DNA of 64,000 nt from Noviluteimonas gilva (GCF_009740395.1 NZ_WOXT01000001.1:1112464-1176463), one strand, 5' to 3'. Shown: positions 17,515-26,368, numbered from the stretch's first letter. Notes: a model not told the origin generated them from the sequence alone. Numbers and translations: made by a program.

Positions 17515-18842
17515 CTTCGAGCAAGCTGTTCACCGCGTTGCTGTTGGCGATGGCCGCAGCGCCCGCGTTCGCGCAAACCGTGGTCGTGCATGCAGGCCGA
17601 ATGGTCGATGTCGATCGCGGCGACGTGCTCACCGATCGCGCGATCACGATCGCGAACGGACGCGTCGTGCGCGTCGAGCCGTGGAGCGATGCGCTCGCCC
17701 GCAACGCGAAGGTCGTCGACTGGTCGCGCTACACCGTGCTGCCCGGCCTGATGGACATGCATACGCATTTGTCCGACGAAGCGCAGTCCGCCGATCCGGG
17801 CGCGCCGCTGAAGAGCAACCCGGCGCGCGATGCCTTCATCGGCGCGAAGAACGCCTGGGACACCGTGCGTGCGGGCTTCACCACCGTGCGCGACGTCGGT
17901 ACGTATCGCGGCCTGTCCGACGTGCAACTGCGCAACGCGATCAACGCTGGCCTGATTCCCGGTCCGCGCATGTTCGTCGCCGGCGGCTACATCACGGTGA
18001 GCGGTGGCGGTGGCGAGATCACGGGCTTGCCGAAGGGCACCGTGGTGCCCGACGTGTTCCGCGTCGGCGTTGCGGACAACGAACGGCAAGTGCGCCAGAA
18101 GGTGAACTCCCTGTTCGACAACGGCGTCGATTTCATCAAGGTCATTGCAACCGGCGCCGTGCTCGCCGAAGGGACCGAGCCCGGCCACTCCGAATACACC
18201 GAAGCCGAAATCCACGCCGCGGTCGAAGAAGCCGCTAAGCACCACAGCTTCGTCGCCGCGCACGCGCACGGTGCCGAAGGCATCAAGAACGCGACACGCG
18301 CCGGTGCCCGTTCGATCGAACACGGCTCGCTGATGGACGACGAATCGATCGCGCTGATGAAGCAGCACGGCACGTGGCTGGTCGCCGACATCTACAACGG
18401 CGACTTCATCGACACCGTCGGCCGCGCGGAGGGGTGGTCGAAGGACATCCTGCGCAAGAACATCGAGACGACGCAGACGCAGCGCGACGGGTTCCGCAAG
18501 GCCGTCGCCGCGGGCGTCAACATCGCCTACGGCACCGACAGCGGCGTCTATCCGCACGGCGACAACGGCCGCCAGTTCGCCTACATGGTCCGCTACGGCA
18601 TGACGCCGATGCAGGCGATCCAGTCGGCGACGATCCAATCCGCGCGGCTGCTCGGCCGCGAAGGCGAGCTGGGTTCGATCGCGCCGGGCAAGTTCGCCGA
18701 CCTCATCGCAGTGGACGGCGATCCCATCGCCAACATCGACGTGCTGCGCGACGTGCGCGCCGTGATCAAGAATGGGGAACGGGTCTGCGACGGCCCCGAC
18801 GAATGCGGTCCGCCGGACCCGGAGCACACCAATGGCAAGTGA
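17511..18842 (+). CDS. Exported amidohydrolase (Xaa-Pro dipeptidase-like)
   Basis: A 443-residue amidohydrolase-superfamily protein with signal peptide (cleavage after AAPAFA). Binuclear metal ligands are visible: HTH at 84-86 in DMHTHLSD, Lys210 in FIKVIATG as the carboxylated bridge, His251/His253 in AHAHG, His271 in IEHGS and Asp343 in YGTDSG. This subgroup includes Xaa-Pro, Xaa-Arg and other carboxypeptidase-like dipeptidases. It probably hydrolyses a dipeptide or N-acyl bond in the periplasm. Its ATG overlaps the P1-peptidase stop and its 3' end overlaps the permease gene by 11 bases. Confidence 0.86.
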   Translation: MTSSKLFTALLLAMAAAPAFAQTVVVHAGRMVDVDRGDVLTDRAITIANGRVVRVEPWSDALARNAKVVDWSRYTVLPGLMDMHTHLSDEAQSADPGAPLKSNPARDAFIGAKNAWDTVRAGFTTVRDVGTYRGLSDVQLRNAINAGLIPGPRMFVAGGYITVSGGGGEITGLPKGTVVPDVFRVGVADNERQVRQKVNSLFDNGVDFIKVIATGAVLAEGTEPGHSEYTEAEIHAAVEEAAKHHSFVAAHAHGAEGIKNATRAGARSIEHGSLMDDESIALMKQHGTWLVADIYNGDFIDTVGRAEGWSKDILRKNIETTQTQRDGFRKAVAAGVNIAYGTDSGVYPHGDNGRQFAYMVRYGMTPMQAIQSATIQSARLLGREGELGSIAPGKFADLIAVDGDPIANIDVLRDVRAVIKNGERVCDGPDECGPPDPEHTNGK

Positions 18843-20160
18843 TCACGCGGTCAGCGGCGACGACGGCCAGCGCAAGCTCGGCTTCTGGATGTGCACCGCG
18901 CTGGTGGTGGGCAACACCATCGGCATCGGGATCTTCCTGCTGCCCGCCTCCTTGGCGCCGTTCGGGTTCAACGCGACGATCGGCTGGCTCGTCACGGTCC
19001 TGGGTTGCGTCGCGTTGGCCAACGTTTTCGCGCGCCTGGCCCGAGAAATGCCCAATGCCGACGGGCCCTACGGCTTCATTCGCGCCACGCTCGGCGACAT
19101 TCCCGCGTTCATCGCAATGTGGTGCTACTGGGTGTCGTTGTGGATCACGAATGCGGCGATCGCCACGGGCGTGGTCGGCTATCTCGGCGCGGTGTTTCCG
19201 TCCGTGGCCACGATGCAGCCGGCGCTGGTCGCGCTCGCATTGTTGTGGACGTTCGTGATCATCAATCTGTTCGGCGTGCGCACCGGCGGCCGCGTGCAGG
19301 TGGTGACCACCGCGCTGAAGTTGTTGCCGATGCTCGCCGTCGCCTTGCTCGGCGGCTGGCTGCTCCTCACGGCGCCTGCAACCTACACCGCGCATTTGCC
19401 GACGGCGCCGGTCGACCTCGGCCACGTCGTGACGGCTTCGACCATCGCGTTGTTCGCGATGCTGGGCCTGGAATCGGCGACCGTGCCCGCCTCGCGCGTC
19501 AAGGATCCGGGCCGCACGATTCCGCGCGCCACGATCGTCGGCACGCTGCTGACCGCAGTCGTTTATCTCATCGTCTCGACCGTCCCGATGATGCTGATCC
19601 CGCAAGGGGAACTCGCCACCGCGAACGCGCCGTTCGCATTGGTGATGGACCGCTTCGCCGCCGCGGGATCGGGGCGGTGGCTCGCCTTGTTCGTCGTGAT
19701 CAGCGGCCTGGGCGCGCTCAACGGATGGACGCTGCTGGTCGGCGAACTCACGCGCGCGATGGCCTTGAACGGTGTGATGCCGATGCCGCTGGCGCGCAAC
19801 AACCGTCGCGGCGCGCCTGCGATCGCGCTGGTCGTCACGGGGCTGCTGGGCAGCGGCATGGTGCTGCTGAGCTACAGCAGGTCGCTGGTCGAGGGTTTCA
19901 CCTTCATCACCAATGTGGTGACCGCGGCCAACCTGCCGCTGTACCTGTGCGCGTCGCTGGCGCTGGCGGTGTTGTGGCGCCGCGGCGACAAGGCCGGCGT
20001 GCGCGGGATGCTGCCGGTCGCGGTCCTGGGCACGGCGTACGTGATCTTCGCCTTCGTCGGCCTGGGGCACGAGCCGTTCCAGCTCGGCGTGGTGCTCGCG
20101 GCGGCGGGGCTGCCGCTGTATTTGTTCATGCGCGTCCGCCGCCCCGCGGCGGTGGCTTAA
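18832..20160 (+). CDS. APC-family amino acid/amine permease
   Basis: A 442-residue inner-membrane protein with about 12 hydrophobic segments. TM1 carries the unwound substrate-site motif GNTIGIGIFLLP near residue 27, as in arginine/agmatine-type APC transporters. The ATG at 18832 lies inside the amidohydrolase gene and has GGAG nine bases upstream; an upstream in-frame ATG at 18772 would add 20 non-hydrophobic residues and is unlikely. It is the only inner-membrane transporter of the operon, so it is probably the entry route for the product of the exported hydrolases. Substrate inferred: amino acid, polyamine or betaine-like compound. Confidence 0.87.
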   Translation: MASDHAVSGDDGQRKLGFWMCTALVVGNTIGIGIFLLPASLAPFGFNATIGWLVTVLGCVALANVFARLAREMPNADGPYGFIRATLGDIPAFIAMWCYWVSLWITNAAIATGVVGYLGAVFPSVATMQPALVALALLWTFVIINLFGVRTGGRVQVVTTALKLLPMLAVALLGGWLLLTAPATYTAHLPTAPVDLGHVVTASTIALFAMLGLESATVPASRVKDPGRTIPRATIVGTLLTAVVYLIVSTVPMMLIPQGELATANAPFALVMDRFAAAGSGRWLALFVVISGLGALNGWTLLVGELTRAMALNGVMPMPLARNNRRGAPAIALVVTGLLGSGMVLLSYSRSLVEGFTFITNVVTAANLPLYLCASLALAVLWRRGDKAGVRGMLPVAVLGTAYVIFAFVGLGHEPFQLGVVLAAAGLPLYLFMRVRRPAAVA

Positions 20161-20170
20161 CATCGGTCCC

Positions 20171-21505
20171 ATGAACCCCGCTTCCGCCAACCTGTTCGTC
20201 GCCGACAGCGAAGACAACCAGGCCCGCATGCAGCAGGCCGTCGCCGCGCAATCGCGCGACCGCGACGCCGGGCTCATGCAGTACTTCTACCGCTCCGACG
20301 TGGTGTACCAGCGCGAGCTGGACACCGTGTTCTTCAAGAGCTGGCTGTGGGCCGGCCACGTCAGCCAGATTCCGAATCCGGGCGATTACTTCCTCTACGA
20401 GATCGGCGAGGAATCGGTGATCGTGGCGCGCGGCAACGACGGCGAGATTCGCGCGCTGGTCAATTCCTGCCGTCATCGCGGCTCGCGCGTGTGCGAGGAA
20501 CGCCAGGGCAATTGCCGGACCTTCGTCTGCCCGTACCACGGTTGGGTCTACGGCACCGACGGCGCGTTGCGTGCCGCGCGCCACATGGACGTGGTGACCG
20601 ACTTCCGCAAGGAAGACCACGGCCTCAAGCAACTGCGCGTGGCCGAACGCTTCGGCCTGATCTTCATCAACTTCGATCCCGACGCCTACGACTACAACGT
20701 GGCCCTGGCGCAGCTCGACGCGCAACTGGGCCCGTATCGCCTGGACAAAGCGAAGATCGCGCATCGCGAAACCTATTCGGTCGATGCGAACTGGAAGATC
20801 GCGCTCGGCAATTACCTCGAGTGCTACCACTGCGAAACCGCGCATCGCGCGTATTCGAAGCTACACACGTTCAAGGAACGCGAGGAAGTGGTCGCGCCGA
20901 TCAATCGCGCGATGTGGGAACGCGCCGAGCGCGAAACCGGCGTTCCCGACATCGAGAAGGCGCTCTATCGCATGTTCCGCGAAGCGCCGGGCTTCGGCGC
21001 GTGCGTGTACACCAGTCGCTATGCGTTGTTCGACGGTTACCTCACCGGTAGCCGCGACGGCACGCCGGTCGCGCCGCTGATGGGCGAGTTCAAGGGCTAC
21101 GACGGCGGCGCGGGCGATTACCAGCTCGGCCCGCTCACCTACATGCTCAACTATCCGGACCACTGCCTCCTGTTCCGCTACGTTCCCTTCGGGAAGAACA
21201 AGACGGACATGGAGATCGTGTGGTTCGTCAACGGCGATGCGGTCGAAGGCGTCGACTACGACAAGGCCGCGCTGATCTGGTTGTGGGACGTCACCACCGT
21301 CGAAGACAAGCGGATCATGCAGTTGAACGCCGCGGGCGTGAACTCGCGGTTCTTCGAGCCCGGTCCGCAACATCCCGAGTTCGAAGACACGCCCAAGCGC
21401 TTCGTGGATTGGTACATGCATGCGCTCGCCGGCGACTTCAGCGTCGTGCCGCCGACGGTGCGCGCGCATCGCACCAGCTCCTGCGAAATGACAGAACACC
21501 CCTGA
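20171..21505 (+). CDS. Rieske non-heme iron oxygenase, alpha subunit (quaternary-amine type)
   Basis: A 444-residue terminal oxygenase. The Rieske cluster ligands are C100, H102, C120 and H123 (SCRHRGS ... VCPYHGW), and the mononuclear iron site is NYLECYHCETAH with H220 and H225. The residue that bridges electron transfer, usually Asp, is Glu217 here, as in carnitine (CntA) and glycine betaine (GbcA) type oxygenases, so an N-methylated amine is a better guess than an aromatic hydrocarbon. No reductase or ferredoxin gene is present in the operon, so electrons must come from elsewhere or from an unexpected partner. It starts the last sub-block of the operon, with a methyltransferase and two flavoproteins. 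Confidence 0.88.
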   Translation: MNPASANLFVADSEDNQARMQQAVAAQSRDRDAGLMQYFYRSDVVYQRELDTVFFKSWLWAGHVSQIPNPGDYFLYEIGEESVIVARGNDGEIRALVNSCRHRGSRVCEERQGNCRTFVCPYHGWVYGTDGALRAARHMDVVTDFRKEDHGLKQLRVAERFGLIFINFDPDAYDYNVALAQLDAQLGPYRLDKAKIAHRETYSVDANWKIALGNYLECYHCETAHRAYSKLHTFKEREEVVAPINRAMWERAERETGVPDIEKALYRMFREAPGFGACVYTSRYALFDGYLTGSRDGTPVAPLMGEFKGYDGGAGDYQLGPLTYMLNYPDHCLLFRYVPFGKNKTDMEIVWFVNGDAVEGVDYDKAALIWLWDVTTVEDKRIMQLNAAGVNSRFFEPGPQHPEFEDTPKRFVDWYMHALAGDFSVVPPTVRAHRTSSCEMTEHP

Positions 21506-21528
21506 TTTTCCAGCGGATAACCTCCAAG

Positions 21529-22725
21529 ATGTTCCAGCTCAAACACACGCCCTTCCACGAGCGTACGTCGAAGCTCAGCCTGCCGCAGAACTGGCGGCGC
21601 TGGGCCGGACACATCGTGGTCGGCTCCTACGACCTGCACGTCGAACGCGAGTACTGGGCGATCCGCGACGCGGTCGCGTTGATCGACGTCTCGCCGCTGA
21701 TGAAGTACATGATCGAAGGCCCCGATGCCGCGCGCCTGCTCGACAAACTCGTGCCGCGCGACATCGGCAAGATGGCGGTCGGCCAGGTCGGCTACACCGG
21801 TTGGTGCGACGACGAAGGCAAGCTGCTCGACGACGGCACGATCTCGCGCCTGGGCGAAACCACGTTCCGCCTGACATCCGCCGAGCCTTCGCTGCGTTGG
21901 TTGTCGATGAACGCCGTCGGCCTGGACGTCACGGTCACCGAAGTCACCGAGAAGATGGGCGCGCTCAGCCTGCAGGGCCCGAAGGCGCGCACCGTGCTCA
22001 ACCTGGTGTGCAAGAAGTCGCTCGACAAGCTCAAGTACTTCCGGGTGATGGAGAACACGCTCGCGGGCAAGAAGGTCACGATCTCGCGCACCGGTTACAC
22101 GGGTGATCTGGGTTACGAAATCTGGATGGAAACCGCCGACGCGCTCGCCGTGTGGGACGCGTTGATGGAAGCGGGGCACAACTACGGCATCGTGCCGTGC
22201 GGCATCCTCGCGATGGACATGGCGCGCGTGGAAGCAGGCCTGTTCATGATCGACGTCGATTACACCGCGGCCAACCACGCGTGGATCGAAGGGCAGAAAT
22301 CATCGCCGCTGGAGATGGGTCTGGATTGGGCCGTGCATCTCGACAAGCCCGGTTACTTCGTCGGCCGCCGCGCGCTCGAGCGCGAACAGCGCGAAGGCTC
22401 GGCGTGGAAGCTCATGGGCTTCGAAGTCGATTGGGCCGGCATGGAACCCTTGTTCGCCGCCGTCGGTTTGCCGCCGCAGATTCCCGCGATGGCGGTGCGC
22501 GGCAGCCTGCCGGTCAAGCAAGGCGACAAACAGGTCGGTTATGCATCGACCAGCACCTGGTCGCCCGTGTTGAAGAAATACATCGCGCTCGTCCACCTGC
22601 AACGTCCGTACTACGAGCCCGGCACGCCGCTCACGATGGAAGTCACCGTCGAGCACAAGCGCCTGCAGGCACCGGGCAAGGTGGTGAAGCTGCCGTTCTA
22701 CGAGCCGGAGTGGAAGAAGAAATGA
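21529..22725 (+). CDS. GcvT-like aminomethyltransferase family protein
   Basis: A 398-residue protein of the glycine-cleavage T-protein fold, with the folate-binding GcvT domain over about 30-290 (VGYTGWCDDEGKLLDDG, then RTGYTGDLGYEIWM) and the C-terminal barrel (about 300-390). Family members use tetrahydrofolate to accept methyl or methylene groups from N-, O- or S-methyl compounds (T-protein, DmdA, LigM, sarcosine dehydrogenase domains). It is not the housekeeping gcvT, since no gcvH or gcvP is nearby. Following the Rieske oxygenase it probably captures a one-carbon unit. The stop overlaps the next start by ATGA. Confidence 0.84.
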   Translation: MFQLKHTPFHERTSKLSLPQNWRRWAGHIVVGSYDLHVEREYWAIRDAVALIDVSPLMKYMIEGPDAARLLDKLVPRDIGKMAVGQVGYTGWCDDEGKLLDDGTISRLGETTFRLTSAEPSLRWLSMNAVGLDVTVTEVTEKMGALSLQGPKARTVLNLVCKKSLDKLKYFRVMENTLAGKKVTISRTGYTGDLGYEIWMETADALAVWDALMEAGHNYGIVPCGILAMDMARVEAGLFMIDVDYTAANHAWIEGQKSSPLEMGLDWAVHLDKPGYFVGRRALEREQREGSAWKLMGFEVDWAGMEPLFAAVGLPPQIPAMAVRGSLPVKQGDKQVGYASTSTWSPVLKKYIALVHLQRPYYEPGTPLTMEVTVEHKRLQAPGKVVKLPFYEPEWKKK

Positions 22726-24305
22726 CGAGCAACCAGTACGACGCCATCGTCATCGGCGCCGGCCACAACGGCCTGATCGCGGCCGCGTATCTCGCGCGCG
22801 CGGGCAAGAAAGTGTGCGTGCTCGAACGGCGCGAAGTCGTCGGCGGCGCGGCGGTCACCGCCGAACCGTTCCCCGGCTATCGCTTCAGCCAGTTCTCCTA
22901 CGTCGTCAGCCTGCTGCGTCCGGAAATCATCCGCGACCTCGAGTTGCCGAAGCACGGTTTGAAGATCCTCCCGCTGCCGAGCACCGTGACGCCGATGGAC
23001 AACGGCGATTACCTCGCCGCGTGGGACGACCACGACCTCACGCGCCAGGAGCTGTACCGCCATTCGCCGCGCGATGCCGAAGCCTCCGACGAATACGGCC
23101 GCGTGATGGCGCGCGCCGCGAAGGCGATCAAGCCGATCCTCGGCCTGGTGCCGCCGGATCCGTCGTCGATGAGCCCGCGCGACCTGCTTGGCCTGCTGAA
23201 GGTCGGCCAGTACGCGAAGAGCCTGTCGGAGAAGGAGCTTTACCAGATCGCCAAGCTGCTCACGATGTCGGCGGCGGACTTGCTCAACGATTGGTTCGAG
23301 TTCGATCCGCTCAAGGGCACGAAGTCGGCGAGCGGCATCATCGGCACCTTCCTCGGTCCGCATTCGCCCGGCACGGCGTACGTGCTGCTGCATCACTACA
23401 TGGGCGAAATCGACGGCGCGTTCCGCGCTTGGGGTTTCGCGAAGAACGGTAACGGCGGCGTGTCGGCGGCGATCGCGAGTTCGGCGCGTGCGTTGGGCGT
23501 CGAAGTCCGCACGAACGCCTCCGTGCAGCAGGTCATCGTGCAGGGCGGTCGCGCCGCGGGCGTTGCGCTCGCCAACGGCGATGAGTTGCGCGCGAAGGTC
23601 GTGATTTCCGCGGCCGACCCCAAGCGCAGCTTCCTGCAGTTCGTCGAGCGCAAGCACCTGCCCGGCGAGTTCGTGCAGCAGATCGAAAACTTCCGCGTGC
23701 GCGGGTCGTCGGGCAAGGTCAACATCGCGCTGAGCGAGCTGCCGGACTTCACGTGCCTGCCGGGCGAAGGCCCGTTGCATCGCGGCGCGATTTCGATCAG
23801 CCCGAGCATGGAGTACATCGAGCGCGCCTACGACGAGGCGAAGTACGGCCAGTTCGCGAAGAACCCGTACATCGACATGATCATCCCGTCGATGATCGAC
23901 CGCGACATGGCGCCGCCGGGCCACCACGTGATGTCCTGCTTCGTGCAGTACGCGCCCTACGACATCGAAGGCGGTTGGGACGATGCGAAGCGCGAGGCCT
24001 TCGGCGAGACCGTGATCTCCACGATCGAGCGTTACGCGCCGAACATCCGCCGCGCGATCGTCGGCAAGCAGGTGATCACGCCGAAGGACATCGAGATGAT
24101 CGCCGGCATCACCGGCGGCAACATCTTCCACGGCGAATTGCTGCTGCACCAATTGTTCTTCCTGCGTCCGGCGCCGCAGTGGGCCGATTTCCGCACGCCG
24201 TTGCCGGGCTATTACTTCGGTGCGTCCGGCGCGCATCCGGGCGGTGGCGTCATGGGCGCGGCCGGCAAGCTGGCGGCAATGGAAGTGCTGAAGGACTGGA
24301 AGTGA
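22722..24305 (+). CDS. NAD(P)/FAD-dependent oxidoreductase (phytoene-desaturase/PYROXD2-like), copy 1
   Basis: A 527-residue flavoprotein. The dinucleotide-binding fold IVIGAGHNGLIAA starts at residue 9, followed by the acidic VLERR end of the second strand; the C-terminus has the FAD-closing segment GAHPGGGVMGAAG. It belongs to the COG1233 group, which includes carotenoid desaturases and amine-oxidase-like enzymes, mostly uncharacterised. Coupled by overlap to both neighbours, it is a tandem paralogue of the next gene. It could oxidise a C-N or C-C bond of the demethylated product; no carotenoid genes are present, so a desaturase role is unlikely. Confidence 0.84.
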   Translation: MTSNQYDAIVIGAGHNGLIAAAYLARAGKKVCVLERREVVGGAAVTAEPFPGYRFSQFSYVVSLLRPEIIRDLELPKHGLKILPLPSTVTPMDNGDYLAAWDDHDLTRQELYRHSPRDAEASDEYGRVMARAAKAIKPILGLVPPDPSSMSPRDLLGLLKVGQYAKSLSEKELYQIAKLLTMSAADLLNDWFEFDPLKGTKSASGIIGTFLGPHSPGTAYVLLHHYMGEIDGAFRAWGFAKNGNGGVSAAIASSARALGVEVRTNASVQQVIVQGGRAAGVALANGDELRAKVVISAADPKRSFLQFVERKHLPGEFVQQIENFRVRGSSGKVNIALSELPDFTCLPGEGPLHRGAISISPSMEYIERAYDEAKYGQFAKNPYIDMIIPSMIDRDMAPPGHHVMSCFVQYAPYDIEGGWDDAKREAFGETVISTIERYAPNIRRAIVGKQVITPKDIEMIAGITGGNIFHGELLLHQLFFLRPAPQWADFRTPLPGYYFGASGAHPGGGVMGAAGKLAAMEVLKDWK

Positions 24306-25825
24306 TGACGACCGATAAAAAGTACGACGTGATCGTCGTCGGTGCGGGCCACAACGGCCTGGTCGCCGCGAACTACCTCGCCAAGGCCGGCCGCAAGGTG
24401 CTGGTGCTGGAGCGGCGCGACCGCGCGGGCGGGCAATTGTCGGCGGAAGAACTCGGCGGCGTTGCGTTCGATCCGCTGCATCCGGGCGCGCAACTGCGGC
24501 CCGACATCGTGCGCGACCTGGATCTCGCGCGACATGGTTGGGTCGCGGGCGCATCGGCGCCGTACATCGCGCTGCAGCCCGATGGCCGTTCCCTGGTGTT
24601 GTCGACGAAGGACGTGAATCTCGCCGCCACGGTCGAATCGATCCGCCAGTTCTCCGAGAACGACGCGCAACGTTGGCCCGACTTCGTCGCCTTCATGGAT
24701 CGCGCCGCCGTGTTCCTCGATGCGGCCTATCGCACGCCGATGCCGCGCCTGCCCCATGTCGGTTTCGAAGACGGCTGGCCGCTGGCGAAACTCGCGTGGA
24801 CCCTGCGTCGCCTCGGCGGCAAGGACATGTTCCGCGTCATCCGCATGATGTCGATGTCGACGGTGGAGTTCACCGAAGAGTGGTTCGAATCCGAGCCGGT
24901 GCGCGCGGCCATCGCCGCGGTCGGCATCCATGGATACACGCTCGGTTCGATGTCGGCGGGCACCGGTTACACGCTGATGCACAACTGGTTGCATCGCGGT
25001 GGGCTCGCGCATCGGCAGATCGCTGGTGGCAGTTCGACGGTCACCAAGGCGCTCGTCGCTGCGTTGAAGGCGAACGGTGGGCAGTTGCGCACGTCGGCCG
25101 GTGTCGAACGCATCGTGATCGAGAAGATGCGCGCCACGGGCGTGCGGCTCGACAGCGGCGAAGAACTCCTCGCGACCACGGTGTTCTCCGCCGCCGATCC
25201 GAAGCACACGCTGCTCGGCCTGGTCGGTGCGCCGGAACTGCCGACCGAATTCGTGTGGCACGTGCAGTCGATCAAGATGCGCGGCTCGCTCGCGAAAGTG
25301 CACCTGCGCACCGACGGCAGCCATGGATTGCCTGCGGGCACGCTTGCGATCGCGCCCACGCTGAAGGACCTGGAACGCGCCTACGACGCCGCGAAGTACG
25401 GCGAAATTGCGCAGCGCCCGTATCTGGAAGTCACGACGGCGGGCGACATCGTGTCGATCCACGTGCAATCGGCGCCGCACAAGTTGCGCGGCCTCGATTG
25501 GCACGATGCGCGCGCGACGGTGGAGCGCATCGCGATCGACATGCTTGCGGCGCAATTCCCGGCGTTGAAGGCTTCGATCCGCGAGACGCGCACGATCGCC
25601 GCACCCGATCTGGAACGCGAATGGGGCCTGACCGAAGGCGACCTCAGCCACGGCCAGCCGATCCTCGACCAGATGTTCTTCATGCGCCCGTTGCCGGGCT
25701 GGTCGAACCACGCCACGCCGATCGATGCGCTGTATCTGTGCGGCAACGGCATGCACGGTGGCGCGGGCATCAGTGGTGCGCCGGGTCGCAATGCCGCGCA
25801 GATGTTGCTGAAGCGGAAGGCCTGA
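24305..25825 (+). CDS. NAD(P)/FAD-dependent oxidoreductase (phytoene-desaturase/PYROXD2-like), copy 2
   Basis: A 506-residue flavoprotein, paralogous to the preceding gene: IVVGAGHNGLVAANYLAKAG at 10-29, VLERR after it, and the C-terminal FAD segment CGNGMHGGAGISGAPG. The two copies have diverged over most of their length, so they probably act on different intermediates or form a heterodimer. The ATG overlaps the previous stop. This is the last gene of the operon; its TGA directly abuts the stop of the convergent marR gene. Confidence 0.84.
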   Translation: MTTDKKYDVIVVGAGHNGLVAANYLAKAGRKVLVLERRDRAGGQLSAEELGGVAFDPLHPGAQLRPDIVRDLDLARHGWVAGASAPYIALQPDGRSLVLSTKDVNLAATVESIRQFSENDAQRWPDFVAFMDRAAVFLDAAYRTPMPRLPHVGFEDGWPLAKLAWTLRRLGGKDMFRVIRMMSMSTVEFTEEWFESEPVRAAIAAVGIHGYTLGSMSAGTGYTLMHNWLHRGGLAHRQIAGGSSTVTKALVAALKANGGQLRTSAGVERIVIEKMRATGVRLDSGEELLATTVFSAADPKHTLLGLVGAPELPTEFVWHVQSIKMRGSLAKVHLRTDGSHGLPAGTLAIAPTLKDLERAYDAAKYGEIAQRPYLEVTTAGDIVSIHVQSAPHKLRGLDWHDARATVERIAIDMLAAQFPALKASIRETRTIAAPDLEREWGLTEGDLSHGQPILDQMFFMRPLPGWSNHATPIDALYLCGNGMHGGAGISGAPGRNAAQMLLKRKA

Positions 25826-26320
25826 CTACTCGAGCATCGCCGGCAAGCCTTCGTTCGCGAGCTTGTCGAGGATGCGTTCGAGTTGCCTGCGTTCTTCCGC
25901 ATCGAGGGTCGCGAGCAACTTGCGCTCGCGGCCCAGGGCGAGCGGCACGATCTCGTCGTAGATCTGGTAGCCCGCTTCGCTGAGCGTGAGGACCGAACGA
26001 CGGCGGTCGTCGCCGTGCATCTCGCGCGTGAGCAGCCCGCGTTCCAGCAGGTGCGCGACCGCGCGGCTGACGGCGACCTTGTCCATCGCGGTGCGTTCGG
26101 CGACGGCGTTCGCGCTGAGGGCGGGGTATCGGCCCAGGACCGCGATCACGCGCCACTCGGTGATGCCGAAGCCGAAGCGCGCCTGGTAGAGGCGGGCGAT
26201 GGCCTGGGAAATTCGGTTCGACAGCACGCTCATGCGGTAGGGCAGGAACCGGTCGAGGTCCAGCTCGGCGTGGTCGTGGCCTTCGTGGCCTTCGTGACTG
26301 GGTGGGTCGGCAGCGTTCAT
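25826..26320 (-). CDS. MarR-family regulator of the homogentisate genes
   Basis: About 164 residues with a central winged helix (SANAVAERTAMDKVAVSRAV, then the wing with HGDDRRRS). The N-terminus is unusually rich in His, Glu and Asp (PSHEGHEGHDHAELD), possibly metal-binding. I chose the ATG at 26320; an ATG at 26326 would add two residues. It is divergent from hpd with only 79 bases between, containing a perfect palindrome. This arrangement is usual for MarR-type repressors of tyrosine/homogentisate catabolism in Xanthomonadaceae, so regulation of hpd-hmgA is likely. Confidence 0.86.
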   Translation of the reverse strand: MNAADPPSHEGHEGHDHAELDLDRFLPYRMSVLSNRISQAIARLYQARFGFGITEWRVIAVLGRYPALSANAVAERTAMDKVAVSRAVAHLLERGLLTREMHGDDRRRSVLTLSEAGYQIYDEIVPLALGRERKLLATLDAEERRQLERILDKLANEGLPAMLE

Positions 26321-26339
26321 GAACATGCCCCGGGGTATG

Positions 26340-26353
26340 GTTTCACCTGAAAC
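26340..26353. promoter_or_regulatory. MarR operator palindrome upstream of hpd
   Basis: GTTTCA-CC-TGAAAC is a perfect 14-bp inverted repeat; extending it to 26336-26357 keeps 8 of 10 paired positions. It lies 20 bases upstream of the marR start and about 47 bases upstream of hpd, where it would cover the -35 region of hpd. The position suits repression of both divergent genes. Confidence 0.7.
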
Positions 26354-26362
26354 TATGGGGTG

Positions 26363-26368
26363 TAGAAT
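26363..26368 (+). promoter_or_regulatory. Candidate -10 hexamer of hpd
   Basis: TAGAAT matches the -10 consensus at five of six positions. A -35 box 17 bases upstream would fall inside the palindrome at 26340-26353, consistent with repression by steric exclusion. The transcription start would be near 26375, giving a leader of about 25 bases. Confidence 0.45.

Noticed and set aside
21529-22725. Housekeeping glycine-cleavage T protein (gcvT)
   Set aside because: No gcvH or gcvP is adjacent and the gene is embedded in a Rieske-flavoprotein operon, so a dedicated methyl or methylene transfer role is more likely.
22722-25825. Carotenoid desaturase assignment for the two FAD enzymes
   Set aside because: They share the fold with phytoene desaturases, but no crtB, crtE or cyclase gene is near and the neighbours are amine and one-carbon enzymes.
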